A DNA stretch of 51,324 nucleotides from Balneolaceae bacterium (GTDB taxonomy: Bacteria; Bacteroidota; Rhodothermia; Balneolales; Balneolaceae), in NCBI GenBank assembly GCA_007693295.1, contig REDT01000197.1, forward strand, positions 1-51,324. The letters are read 5' to 3'. Of this stretch, positions 15,564-25,844 are shown piece by piece. The position numbers and the translations under genes are program-made. The notes under the pieces were generated by a model. It was not told the DNA's origin. It saw only the letters and a program-made list of their open reading frames with translations, and searched no databases. Position 1 is the stretch's first letter. Each line of letters opens with the position of its first letter.

Positions 15564-18500
15564 TTAGAAATCTATGCCAATTGAGAAATAGTGGATTGCC
15601 CTGCCGCTAAATCCGCTTCTGCCGTAGGGCCATCCCACATCATATCTGAAGGGGAGTCCCAATAAAATGGTTCTTAATCCAAAACCGGCACCAATCAGAA
15701 TGTCTCCGTCAACAAAGTTCACGGGTATGTCGCCTTCCTGTGGTTGCCCATCGCGCAGTAAACCGGTTTGCGGATTCAGGAACTCATTACGTTTTTCGCC
15801 CACTTTGAAGTCGAGACTTGCCGGATTTTCGAAGTAGACAATTGGGTTACCCTGTGCGTCATTAAATCTTGAATAGGGTACATCAAACCCCCAGGCCGCT
15901 CCGGCATCCACAAAAGCAACAGCGGTTATATTATAAAGCGGAATAATGGGTATTGGGCCGGGCAATACAGCTGCAAAGAGAGGGAATCTGAATTCAGCAT
16001 TAATCAGAGAGAATTTATCACCAAATATGGTATTGAATTCATGGCCTCTCAGCGGAGTTGCAGGCAGCGTAAAGAAGGTATCTGCAAGGCGCTCGAATGG
16101 TATTTCAGCATCCGACCATCTCTGGTTGATCCATCCAAGCATACCACCCATAAAGAACGTTTGCGAGTCACGTCCGTATGAGACGGCACCGGCACCGCGC
16201 AATGCAATCGAATATCGGGATCCAAGATCTATATAGCGGCGATAATCACCCAGAAGTGTGGCAAACTGCGGTGTTTCAGGCCCAATTGGCGGGCTTGCGG
16301 CAAGCCTTACCGAGTACCTTCTACCACCCTGAGGTGTGATAAAGCCCGGTATGGTGTAATCGCCGGTAAAAGTTACCTGAGGATAGAGAAAATGGGTGCT
16401 CTCATTACTCACATTTTGGGAAAAACTTACCGAACTAAAGTCTCTGGCAATTCCGATTCCGGAGATTCCATAATCAATTCTTTGATACCTGTTCAATGGG
16501 TATTGAAAGTCTACGCTCAAACCATATGTTCGAAATCTCAGTAACTCTCCGGTAAAGGTTTGGAAGTTTCTGGATTGATGGAAAAATGAAGTAAAGAAGT
16601 TCGTTCGATTCTTCAAATAGCCATACTGGAAGGTGTAATCACTGTTCCTGAGATCGAATACAAGATTAGATCCAAATGAAAGCTCGTGATCGCCGAAAAG
16701 ATCAGAAAGGGTTACAAAAGCAAACGCTGAGGTACCATAGTAGGTACTGAGCTGTCCCGCAGCATAACTGAAATCCGGACTGAACTGAAGCCTGTATTTC
16801 CTTGGCTGATAGAGGCCATCTTCCGTTAAGTTGTCTTCCGGTTCAAATTTTCGGGGATCGTCGCGAAGTTCAATGGTGGTATCGCGAACTACACTTTCGC
16901 CAAATTGATAATTTCTGAAATCGATCCTCTCTCTTGTGGGGAGGGTATCATTTTCGGTCGTATCGGGTTCAGCTCTGATCATTCTATCAAATCCTGTGAT
17001 AGGAGCATCTCTTAAAAACCTGGTACTGGCAACATTGCCTTGAGTTCGGTTTTGAATCATTTCCTGCGCGTAAGCGATGGCCGGTACTCTTTCACCGGGT
17101 GTTTTAGAAGCCCGCTCATTAGCCCATCTGTTTGGAGTAAGCTGGCGGTCCATTCTGCGGTCAAAAGGTGAGCGCAGCATGAATACATCCGGCAACCCCC
17201 GGTTAAGCGCGTTGAAAGCCAACCTGGTACCATCAGCAGAGATGGAGATCTGCATTACACCGGACTGAAGATCAGTAATTGGATAAACCGTCCGGCTGCT
17301 CAGGTCATATTGGTAAATATTGGGAATTCCGTTCTGGTCGGATACGAATAATAATCGGCCGTCATTGGTAAGTGTAGGCTGAGTTTCCGACCAGTTAGGG
17401 GTGTTGGTAAGCCGCTCAATGCGATTGCTTCCGGCCCGCATTCTGTAGAGGTCGGTTTCATAAAAGCTGTCATCCTGCATAATCGAGAATCCCGAGAGCG
17501 CAGTGTGAGGCTGCAGGTTTCCGCCCCTGTTTGAAATGAAATAGACAAATTCAGAGTCGGGTCCCCAGGCAGGCTCCTTATCGGTGAATACGTCTCCGGT
17601 CAACTCCTGAAAATCACCGGATTCAATTTCGTAAACATAAATACTTTGATATGGCCCTCTGTTTCCATCAAAAGCAATTTTTCTTCCGTCGGGCGACCAG
17701 GCTACAGATGCGATCGCATCCAGGTCAGGAAAGCGGATGGTATTTGATTTTCCGGTTTCATAGTCTACAATTGCCAGGTTATACGACCCTTCCGATTTAC
17801 TTGAAAGCGCAACTTTTGAACCATCAGGAGACCATGAGAGGTTTGGGTTTAGGATGTTGAGCTCTTCAAACATCGGGCTGTCTCCACCCCTGATCAGTGT
17901 TTTAAGCCGTTCGCCGGTGTTTGCATCTACGACAATTACATCAAAAACGCCACGGCGATTCGAGATCATAGCGATTTTGTCGCCTCTGGGGGAGATTGCC
18001 GGGCTTGTATTGTAAGATCGCGACCGGCTTTGTGGACTGCCGGTGATCTGTGTGGCCACACTGCTCAGCGACTGACGTTCTGCAACTTCAGGGAAGTAAC
18101 GCTGACGCCAGTATTCCAGCCATCGCTCCGAGAGCTCATCTAATTCAAGACCTAGTGATTGTACAAGTGCCTGACGAATATTCCTGGTAGTTTTAATTCG
18201 CTGCAGGATCTCTGTAATTTTTGGCCTGCCATATTGATCGGCAATGTAGTACCAAAATGCCTGGCCTCCGCGATAGGCGAAAAACCCACTCAGTTGCTGA
18301 ATGGGGGGGAGGTATTGGTTCAGTACGGCATCACGCATAAACATATCGGTTTGCGTATCCCAGTATAGAGCTAAATACTCGGCCAGCCCCTCTTCAAACC
18401 ATAAAGGGAAAACAAGCTGGATATTATTTTGTATGATCGACTGAACCGACCCTCCGTAATAGATATCGTTCACATAAGCATGAAGAAGTTCGTGCTGAAG

Positions 18501-18926
18501 GGTTCGCCTGAAATCTGCATAATCTCCCATAAAGGGCTGCGTCATACGGTTTTTAAACTTATCGGTAACCCCACCAATACCCTGTGCGTCAACAGGCAGC
18601 CTTACCACGTTTGTTTGAGAGAAGTCGCTGTGGGAGTCATAGATAATCACAGGGATTCTGTCTGTTAACTGGTCACCAAAATCTTCGTTCAGCTGTTTGA
18701 GGGAACTTTCCACCGTTTCTGCAGTGAACTGGGCAAGATGATAGTTTCTGGAGTCGTAGTAGTAGATGTCGAAGTGTTCGGTTTCAATATATCTCCAATC
18801 AAAGGTTTCATATTGAACCCTGTTTTTCCCAAAAAAGAAATACTGGGCAAACAGGACCTCAGTTAGAGCAGTACCCAGAAGCAGAGTCAGTAAACCGGTG
18901 AGCAGAACTTTATATTGCAAACGCAT
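15564..18926 (-). CDS. Outer-membrane protein with peptidase MA-like, PD40 propeller and surface-antigen barrel domains
   Basis: The 1120-residue protein starts with a signal peptide or anchor (about 5-27). An N-terminal domain (45-280) carries HELLH (His145, Glu146, His149) and WFEEGLAEY, the zinc motif of gluzincin peptidase MA-like domains. Residues about 300-600 hold repeated PD40/TolB-type beta-propeller blades (AISPRGDKIAMISNRRG, LSWSPDGSKVALSS, AWSPDGRKIAFDGN). From about 680 the sequence alternates as a beta-barrel of the D15/BamA surface-antigen type, ending in IHYFSIGIDF with the terminal Phe of outer-membrane proteins. The zinc motif looks intact. The function is unknown; outer-membrane protein processing or assembly is a guess. 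It is last in the minus-strand block and followed by a terminator. Confidence 0.85.
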   Translation of the reverse strand: MRLQYKVLLTGLLTLLLGTALTEVLFAQYFFFGKNRVQYETFDWRYIETEHFDIYYYDSRNYHLAQFTAETVESSLKQLNEDFGDQLTDRIPVIIYDSHSDFSQTNVVRLPVDAQGIGGVTDKFKNRMTQPFMGDYADFRRTLQHELLHAYVNDIYYGGSVQSIIQNNIQLVFPLWFEEGLAEYLALYWDTQTDMFMRDAVLNQYLPPIQQLSGFFAYRGGQAFWYYIADQYGRPKITEILQRIKTTRNIRQALVQSLGLELDELSERWLEYWRQRYFPEVAERQSLSSVATQITGSPQSRSRSYNTSPAISPRGDKIAMISNRRGVFDVIVVDANTGERLKTLIRGGDSPMFEELNILNPNLSWSPDGSKVALSSKSEGSYNLAIVDYETGKSNTIRFPDLDAIASVAWSPDGRKIAFDGNRGPYQSIYVYEIESGDFQELTGDVFTDKEPAWGPDSEFVYFISNRGGNLQPHTALSGFSIMQDDSFYETDLYRMRAGSNRIERLTNTPNWSETQPTLTNDGRLLFVSDQNGIPNIYQYDLSSRTVYPITDLQSGVMQISISADGTRLAFNALNRGLPDVFMLRSPFDRRMDRQLTPNRWANERASKTPGERVPAIAYAQEMIQNRTQGNVASTRFLRDAPITGFDRMIRAEPDTTENDTLPTRERIDFRNYQFGESVVRDTTIELRDDPRKFEPEDNLTEDGLYQPRKYRLQFSPDFSYAAGQLSTYYGTSAFAFVTLSDLFGDHELSFGSNLVFDLRNSDYTFQYGYLKNRTNFFTSFFHQSRNFQTFTGELLRFRTYGLSVDFQYPLNRYQRIDYGISGIGIARDFSSVSFSQNVSNESTHFLYPQVTFTGDYTIPGFITPQGGRRYSVRLAASPPIGPETPQFATLLGDYRRYIDLGSRYSIALRGAGAVSYGRDSQTFFMGGMLGWINQRWSDAEIPFERLADTFFTLPATPLRGHEFNTIFGDKFSLINAEFRFPLFAAVLPGPIPIIPLYNITAVAFVDAGAAWGFDVPYSRFNDAQGNPIVYFENPASLDFKVGEKRNEFLNPQTGLLRDGQPQEGDIPVNFVDGDILIGAGFGLRTILLGLPFRYDVGWPYGRSGFSGRAIHYFSIGIDF

Positions 18927-18940
18927 TTGATAGTATTATG

Positions 18941-21097
18941 TTAATAGCCTGATAGTTCAAGGTCGATCTGGCGTTTTTCCAGATCTGTTCGCACTACTTT
19001 AATCTGAATAGCATCTCCAAGGCGGTAATTTTTGCCCTTCGATTTGCCGGTTAAACAGTGCATTTTTGGATGATACACATAGTAGTCATCCTTAAGATCG
19101 CTAACGCGAATCATTCCTTCACAGTATATGTCATTAATCTGAACATAGATTCCATTCTCAGTTACACCGCTAATCGTACCCTTAAATGTCTGCCCCAGAC
19201 GCTCTGAGAGGTACTCCACTTGTTTCAGTTTAACTGAATCACGTTCAGCCTCCACAGCGTAACGCTCTCTTTCGCTGCAGTGTTCACCTATTTGCAATAG
19301 TTGATCAAATGTGTACTCGGCTGTTCCGGAGCTGTATCGTTTAAGCAGCCTGTGAACAATTACATCAGGGTAACGGCGTATTGGACTGGTAAAGTGTGCG
19401 TAGTGTGAAAATCCAAGTCCAAAATGCCCAATATTCTTGGGCGAGTACTCTGCTTTTGCCATCGATCGGAGCATCAGCCCGTTAATAATATTCTCGAGGG
19501 ATGTATTTTCAACCTGTTTTAGCAGGGAATTTATTTTTTTTGCTGTAACCTGACCGTTTAACTCGAAATTAATTCCAAGCGGCTTGGCCGTTTCACGGAT
19601 GTTGTTGAGTTTCTCCAGGTCTGGCTGCCCGTGAACCCGATAGAAAAAAGGGTGATCATTTTTTGAGGTCTTCTTGCCCCTGATGTTCTTACGAAGGGTA
19701 TCTACATGATAGGCAACCGTTTTGTTGGCCATAAGCATGCACTCCTCGATCAGCTTATGAGCAAAAAGCCGCTCTTTCACAATTACGTCAACCGGTTTGC
19801 CTTTCTCATCAAGTACAAATTTGGGTTCCGGCGTTTCGAAATTAATGGACCCCTCATTAAATCTCTTTTCAAGCAGTACTTTTGCTAGTTTCTCCAGAAT
19901 TTTGAGTTCGTTGATATACTTGTGTTTCACCTTTCCATCGAGGATTTCCTGAACTTCGTCGTACACAAATCGCTGTTTGGAGTGGATCACCGTCTCTTCG
20001 ATGCTGTAGTTGACAAGCTTTCCATTAGGAGCTATCTCCATAAAACAGCTGTAGGTCAGTTTGTCTTCATTTGGGCGAAGGCTGCACACCCCGTTACTGA
20101 GACGTTCCGGAAGCATTGGGATGACGCGATCTACCAGGTAAACACTGGTTCCGCGTCCGTAGGCTTCCTCATCCAGCTCTGAACCTCTGGGCATGTAGTG
20201 AGTTACATCAGCAATGTGCACCCCCAGGTAGTAGTTGCCATTATTCAGCATTTGAATACTGAGCCCGTCATCAAAATCTTTGGCGTCGGCCGGGTCAATA
20301 GTTAAAACAACTTCATCTCTGATATCTCGGCGCCGGGCAATAACTTCATCTGAGATCCGCTCGGGTATTCGTTCGGCGAATGCATCTACATTAGGCGGGA
20401 AGTCGGAGGCAAATTGTTTTTCGGCAAGGATGGAGAGTATATTTGCTTCGTTGGTTCCTGCATCACCGAGCGACTGAATGACTGCAGCCTGAGGATATCC
20501 TCGAACATCGTCCCACTGAATAAGTTTAAAGGTGACTTTCTCTCCGGGTTTTGCCCCGTTCAAATCTTCCGGATCAACAAAAAAGTCAACTCGTGATGAT
20601 TGTTGGTCCGATTTGATCAGGTAGGTATTTTTGGCTGCTTCCTCCAGGGTGCCCACGAATATACTTCTTGCCCGTTCTATAACATCTTCAATTCTGCCGA
20701 TAGGTTTATTACTCTTTTTGTGATACCCCATCAGTTTCACCTTCACCTTATCGCCGTTGAGTGCGGTTCCCATAAATCGGCGCGATACTTTAATATCCTG
20801 GTCTCGCCCTTCAACAATGATATAACCATCGCCATGGCTGGTAACATCCAATTTACCCACCACAAAGCTTTTGTCACTTTCAGCCACTTCATTTAATCGT
20901 ACCAGATTGCCTTTTGTAACAAGGATATGGCCATGTTGTTTTAGGCGGTTAATGGATGCTTTGAGTTTTTTCTCTCCTTTCTTTTTTGAAAGTGAGAGTG
21001 CATCCATAAGAAGTGGTACCGGTATTGAGGCATCCGGATAGGATTTTAAAAGTTCAATTATTTTTTTCTCTAGTGTACTTAAATTGTCTTTACTCAT
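18941..21097 (-). CDS. rnr: Ribonuclease R
   Basis: This 718-residue 3'-5' exoribonuclease degrades structured RNA. It has N-terminal winged-helix and cold-shock regions (about 1-200) and the RNB catalytic domain with the metal-binding Asp cluster in TIDPADAKDFDDGLSI and the conserved HFTSPIRRYPDV. A C-terminal S1 RNA-binding domain (about 630-715) begins GQTFKGTISGVTENGIYVQ. The length is slightly short because the long basic tail of the E. coli enzyme is missing. It is 14 nt from the next gene and 23 nt from tamB, all in one direction, so co-transcription is likely. Confidence 0.95.
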   Translation of the reverse strand: MSKDNLSTLEKKIIELLKSYPDASIPVPLLMDALSLSKKKGEKKLKASINRLKQHGHILVTKGNLVRLNEVAESDKSFVVGKLDVTSHGDGYIIVEGRDQDIKVSRRFMGTALNGDKVKVKLMGYHKKSNKPIGRIEDVIERARSIFVGTLEEAAKNTYLIKSDQQSSRVDFFVDPEDLNGAKPGEKVTFKLIQWDDVRGYPQAAVIQSLGDAGTNEANILSILAEKQFASDFPPNVDAFAERIPERISDEVIARRRDIRDEVVLTIDPADAKDFDDGLSIQMLNNGNYYLGVHIADVTHYMPRGSELDEEAYGRGTSVYLVDRVIPMLPERLSNGVCSLRPNEDKLTYSCFMEIAPNGKLVNYSIEETVIHSKQRFVYDEVQEILDGKVKHKYINELKILEKLAKVLLEKRFNEGSINFETPEPKFVLDEKGKPVDVIVKERLFAHKLIEECMLMANKTVAYHVDTLRKNIRGKKTSKNDHPFFYRVHGQPDLEKLNNIRETAKPLGINFELNGQVTAKKINSLLKQVENTSLENIINGLMLRSMAKAEYSPKNIGHFGLGFSHYAHFTSPIRRYPDVIVHRLLKRYSSGTAEYTFDQLLQIGEHCSERERYAVEAERDSVKLKQVEYLSERLGQTFKGTISGVTENGIYVQINDIYCEGMIRVSDLKDDYYVYHPKMHCLTGKSKGKNYRLGDAIQIKVVRTDLEKRQIDLELSGY

Positions 21098-21120
21098 ATG
21101 TAGTATTTGATAGTAATATT

Positions 21121-24100
21121 TTAATGTTCTGCGATAGTCTCCAGCACTTCATCGCCATGATCATCTTCTCTTTTATTTAAACCAAAAATGCCTCTGAAAG
21201 CACTTGATATCCGATTTCTAAACTCTTGCCAGGTATTAAACTGAACACGGGCTTCCAGGCCAACACCGTTCATCTCCTGGGTTTGCCGTTCAGAACTTCC
21301 TCCTGCGCCGCTTGAATAGGACAAGGTCGGGTCTTGCCGGTGAAAAGCGGTTAGTGAGAAGGTACGATTTATTCTATATGTTGCCCCAAGATCTCCAATA
21401 TCACTCTGTTCACCTGTAATTTGCCCTTCGCGGCGTAATATAACACGATCGTCGAACAATCGAAGGGCTACACCGAGATCTACCTCGTTTAAAGCCGTCA
21501 GGTTCAAATCGATGTCGAACGTGATATCGCTTCGCAGCAGAGAGTTGATCTGGTTCGACAGCAGCGGATTGATGATCTGGCTGGTTATAAGTGGATTTAC
21601 AACGGCTGCGGTTCCTGTAAAACCTTCGCCCAGCCCAAGGCCCTGCGCCTGTGATGAGGGCAGAAAGTTGCCGCTGATCAGAATGCTTGTGGCCTGTATC
21701 AGTTTTTCCTCTTCGTTCTGATTCAGATTATTTATTTGAGTGGCAATGGTTGGATCGAGAGTCCCCTCAATGCCGGTGGGCACCCTGAAAAAGAAATCAT
21801 TTTCTACTTCCGTAATCGTTCCTCCAATTTGCAGTACCAGTTCAACGGGAATTCGCTGCCCCGGCTCAATAAGAACGGTTGAAGATGGAAGCAGGGATGC
21901 AACAGACGGCCTGGCTCTGTAAATGGCAGTAACGTTCAGATTGGCGTCAATCAGGTCGCCCTGCCAGCTGATAGACCCGCCTTCCTGAAGAGTAAACCGT
22001 CGTGTGAAAATGTCACCGCTTACAAACTGGTAATCACCTCCCTGAATATTAAATTGGCCAAACATGCTAACATCCTGATCTTCCAGTAATATGCGAACCT
22101 GACCGGTTCCATTGGCATTCAAAATTTCGTTGGTAACCGGGTCAAATATGAGCTGAACATTGATTGGATTATTGGCTGCAAATTGCAGGTCCATCGTAAA
22201 TCGTTCAATAAAGGTTAACTCCTCTTCAGGTGTATCACCGTTTCCATTAGCTTCTGTAACATCACGCAATCTCTGTTCGAGCTGTGCAAGATCAAATGTA
22301 TCCACGAACTGGATAAACCGGCGATCTTGTTCAAGCTCGGTCTCTTCCTGCAGCGGAATTGAAATTCTGGAGTTGGATGAAAGTACCACCGGGGTAGTGG
22401 TTCGCAGCAGAGGGTTGAAATTGGTGCCCGTTATTCTGGCCTGTCCGGTTCCATAGAGGGATGAGTAGAATGGAACATCCGGATCATACGGATTATTCAT
22501 GAAGTGAAGGTTGTTCAGGTCGAGAGTCAGGTTGATAATCGTGGTTGGGTCAAAATCCTGAAGATCAACCTGCCCATTGAGCATGCCCGTGCCTCCATTG
22601 CCATCCCGCAGGTTAACATCCCTGAAGAGAAGTCCATCCGAACGGTTAAAATCCAGCTCTCCGCTTATCGTATATCCAACGTTTGTAAACAGAGGAACTC
22701 CGTAGACATCCGATACTTGAAATGTAGCATCAAAATCGTAATCGGTAAGAGATCCCCTGATGAAACCGGTACCGCTTGAATTGCCCTCCATCTCCTCGAT
22801 AATCATCGGTGCGATGAAGGTTACAATCCACATATCAATCTCTCTCAGATCGGCATCAAAATAGAAGAGGTCCGCGTCGGGATCATCCTCCTCATCCGGA
22901 ATCTTAAAATATCCGTTGAAGCGCAGATCCTGGCCTATATTGTTATTTCTCTGGAAGTAGCTGCTGTATTTTTCCGGATCTGTAAAAATTCTGATGTCTG
23001 TATCAAACCTGTTCTCGGTACTATTAAACGTACTGTTAAGTGTAAGATCCCCGATTACCCGGTTATTTATGCGCCCCCCGTCTACGTTGATATTTCCTTG
23101 AATGGAGGGGATTTCGGTGAGTGACCGGGTTACAAAATCCCCATCCATTATACCTGAAAACTCTATTCTTCCGCCTATCAAATCGGATATTCTGGAGATA
23201 TCAAAATTGTTGACGTTGTATTCGACCGAATCTTCCAGGCTGGCACTGAACGTGCCATTAATTTCAAGCAGGTCGTTATCGCTGGTTAATACAAGGTCTT
23301 GCATGGTTAATGCCCGGCGCTCTGAGTAGGTGATAACAGGATTGCCCACAGTAGCCCAGTTATATGAGGGAGTCCCTATATTAAATTCATTAACAAAGAC
23401 CTGAAATTGCCCCGGGCTTAACACTCCCAGAAATTTTGACTCAAATGATAATTGATCATCCCTCAGTAGATTTTGATTTACTTCAAGTGAATCATTGCGC
23501 ATCGACAAGTTTAAGAAACTATCTTCAAAAATCATTTGATTATATCCGGCACCGGAAAAATTTGCCTGAAAATTCAGTGAGCTGTTCTCTTTTAATGAGC
23601 TGCGGTGATTAAAACTGGCAGTCATGGAAGAGTTTATATTTTCAAAATGTGTGCCCTCTACCTGAAAATATTCATCAAAAAGATTTCCGGAGAGCGACAT
23701 TTTATCCCGATTTGCATTAACCGAAGCTGTAATTCTGGCCTTGCTGTTCAATTCGGGCAGATCGGGAAGATACAGCCGCAGTAATTCAAGGTCTTTTATA
23801 AACAAGTTTAAAGAGACATCTGCTACCGGATCTTGATCATCTGAGAGTTCCTCACCGAATGCTAAAAGTTCTATTTCGCTCTCAAAGAGTATCTCCTCGC
23901 GTATTCGTTCGCGCAGGTAGTCGGTCCAATGCCTTCCAAGGTCCTGCATAAGGCCGGGGGACAAAGTGCCCGTCATCTCTCCGTCAAAAAATGAGCTGGT
24001 AAATCGAAGCCTGCGGTTTGCGTTCTCGGGTGAATTGATGTCTGCATAGACCTGGTGCGACCGCAAGGTGTCTGCTCCTATCATCGACTGTGACATTTCT

Positions 24101-25812
24101 ACGCTCATCCTGCCGTAGATGTCTTCTATAGTGTTGCCCTGGACATTAGCGGAGAATGTGCCGTTAAATTGGGTGCTTTCTGCCTCAAAAAAATCGGTAT
24201 AACGGGTTACGTCAACATTCGTCATGCTTCCGTCTGCACTAAGTGTACTCGACTCATCATTTTGAATATAATAGCCGCTGCTTCTGAATTCGGCAATATC
24301 GTCTTCAAGATGCACGGAGTAATCGAGCCGTCTGGAATCGAGCTCTAATTCGGCTATTACTTTTTCAAGCCGGTATCCATATAGAGTGCTTGTGCCGAGA
24401 TCAATGGAAGTGTTTAGTTTTGCAGTTTGATCGAAGCCTGATCCATTCCCTGCAATACGGCCCTCGAGCACCGTGGAAGAGAGGGTGTCACCCATAAATG
24501 GAGTAATATCTAAAGAGTCTAATTCGGTTAGGAACTCATAACCGATAACTTCATTGAATTCAGCAAAGGCGTCGAAGTTCAGAGATCCTGCATCAGTTCT
24601 GAGCCTCAAGTCAGTGTTCAGGGTTGAAAGGTCTCCATAAATATCTCCTCTTATGGTGCTGATTCCGTATCTGTCCAATTCGATGCCGCTCAGATAAACT
24701 CCGGAGAGAAATTGAGCTTCATCCGGGTTGAGCACAAGATTTTCCAATTGAGCCCTGTAACTAAACCCGGAATTAAGCATATCGTTTATAACACCCGAAA
24801 CTATTATAAAAGATTGACCTAACGATGCCTGAATTCGGTCTACATAGAATTCATTGACATTTCCTTCGGCATTCATCTCAAATGCGATTTGGTTTTCAAA
24901 GTCCGGATATTCGGGCAGAAACTGCTTAATAAACGTTGTGGAAAGTATTCCATTCTGAACATCGGCTGTGTATTGAGCCTCACGAAACTGCTTTGCCACG
25001 TCGCTTGCAAACAGGTTTACAGGAGTTGCTTCAATACTGAAATCCAGCGCCAGAATGTTTGTGACAATATTAAACCTGTTCAACTCAAAATAGTGCTGGT
25101 CACTGTAAAATTGCCCCGAGCTTTGGAAATATTCGTGCTGAGTGCCGGGGATATCTATACTGATATTCAGGATGTCTGCGAAAAGCTGGGTGTCTGTAAT
25201 TTCCAGAAACATTGTGGAATTCACATTTTCAAGAATCACAGGCGTTTCAATGCCCAATCTCTCCGGTAAACGAATGGATTCATCCACCTCAACCTCGCCG
25301 TCGATAATGCTGAGATATGGTGCGAAAATATTTAGCCGGTTTAAAAATTGAGGCGTTTCATTATCAAACGGTGTAGTATCTTCACGATCGGGCCTTTGCT
25401 TAAAAGCTTTTCTGATATTCAGTTCTTCATCAATTTCAGAAATAAAAATTTTCGGATTTTGAACCTCGAAGGAAGTTATGGACAGGTTTTGCTGAAGCAG
25501 TTCCCACCAGTTAATGGTTATGGAAGCCTCATCAAACCGGAACACCGGTTTTAGAGTGTCGCCGGGCGCATATAGCCTGCCGCCCGCCACTTCGGCATTT
25601 AGTGGAAGAAAACCGCGAACCTCATCTATGGTAAGCTCTCCCTCAAACTGGTTATTAAATGTGGATACAATTTCTGCCCGTATATACTCTTTGGTTTGAG
25701 GCAGCTGCATAGCGGCCACAGCAAGTATAATAATGGCAATAGCAATACCCAGTAAGGTGCCTACTGTAATCCAAAAGTATTTCCAAAGTTTATATAACCA
25801 GCGATAAATCAA
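21121..25812 (-). CDS. tamB: Translocation and assembly module protein TamB (DUF490)
   Basis: The 1563-residue protein has one N-terminal transmembrane helix (about 12-35), after which come many AsmA/TamB-like beta repeats (for example IQGNINVDGGRI). The C-terminal DUF490 region (about 1130-1530) contains LQIGGTITEV, FRVPTGIEGTLDP, LLSNQINSLL and ITFDIDLNLTALNEVDLG. TamB-like proteins span the periplasm as a hydrophobic groove and take part in lipid transport and outer-membrane protein assembly. No tamA lies beside it; the barrel protein two genes downstream is a possible but unproven partner. It lies 32 nt after aroB and is probably co-transcribed with it. Confidence 0.92.
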   Translation of the reverse strand: MIYRWLYKLWKYFWITVGTLLGIAIAIIILAVAAMQLPQTKEYIRAEIVSTFNNQFEGELTIDEVRGFLPLNAEVAGGRLYAPGDTLKPVFRFDEASITINWWELLQQNLSITSFEVQNPKIFISEIDEELNIRKAFKQRPDREDTTPFDNETPQFLNRLNIFAPYLSIIDGEVEVDESIRLPERLGIETPVILENVNSTMFLEITDTQLFADILNISIDIPGTQHEYFQSSGQFYSDQHYFELNRFNIVTNILALDFSIEATPVNLFASDVAKQFREAQYTADVQNGILSTTFIKQFLPEYPDFENQIAFEMNAEGNVNEFYVDRIQASLGQSFIIVSGVINDMLNSGFSYRAQLENLVLNPDEAQFLSGVYLSGIELDRYGISTIRGDIYGDLSTLNTDLRLRTDAGSLNFDAFAEFNEVIGYEFLTELDSLDITPFMGDTLSSTVLEGRIAGNGSGFDQTAKLNTSIDLGTSTLYGYRLEKVIAELELDSRRLDYSVHLEDDIAEFRSSGYYIQNDESSTLSADGSMTNVDVTRYTDFFEAESTQFNGTFSANVQGNTIEDIYGRMSVEMSQSMIGADTLRSHQVYADINSPENANRRLRFTSSFFDGEMTGTLSPGLMQDLGRHWTDYLRERIREEILFESEIELLAFGEELSDDQDPVADVSLNLFIKDLELLRLYLPDLPELNSKARITASVNANRDKMSLSGNLFDEYFQVEGTHFENINSSMTASFNHRSSLKENSSLNFQANFSGAGYNQMIFEDSFLNLSMRNDSLEVNQNLLRDDQLSFESKFLGVLSPGQFQVFVNEFNIGTPSYNWATVGNPVITYSERRALTMQDLVLTSDNDLLEINGTFSASLEDSVEYNVNNFDISRISDLIGGRIEFSGIMDGDFVTRSLTEIPSIQGNINVDGGRINNRVIGDLTLNSTFNSTENRFDTDIRIFTDPEKYSSYFQRNNNIGQDLRFNGYFKIPDEEDDPDADLFYFDADLREIDMWIVTFIAPMIIEEMEGNSSGTGFIRGSLTDYDFDATFQVSDVYGVPLFTNVGYTISGELDFNRSDGLLFRDVNLRDGNGGTGMLNGQVDLQDFDPTTIINLTLDLNNLHFMNNPYDPDVPFYSSLYGTGQARITGTNFNPLLRTTTPVVLSSNSRISIPLQEETELEQDRRFIQFVDTFDLAQLEQRLRDVTEANGNGDTPEEELTFIERFTMDLQFAANNPINVQLIFDPVTNEILNANGTGQVRILLEDQDVSMFGQFNIQGGDYQFVSGDIFTRRFTLQEGGSISWQGDLIDANLNVTAIYRARPSVASLLPSSTVLIEPGQRIPVELVLQIGGTITEVENDFFFRVPTGIEGTLDPTIATQINNLNQNEEEKLIQATSILISGNFLPSSQAQGLGLGEGFTGTAAVVNPLITSQIINPLLSNQINSLLRSDITFDIDLNLTALNEVDLGVALRLFDDRVILRREGQITGEQSDIGDLGATYRINRTFSLTAFHRQDPTLSYSSGAGGSSERQTQEMNGVGLEARVQFNTWQEFRNRISSAFRGIFGLNKREDDHGDEVLETIAEH

Positions 25813-25844
25813 TGATGCAGGTGAGGTTTAGGTATTGAGAACAT

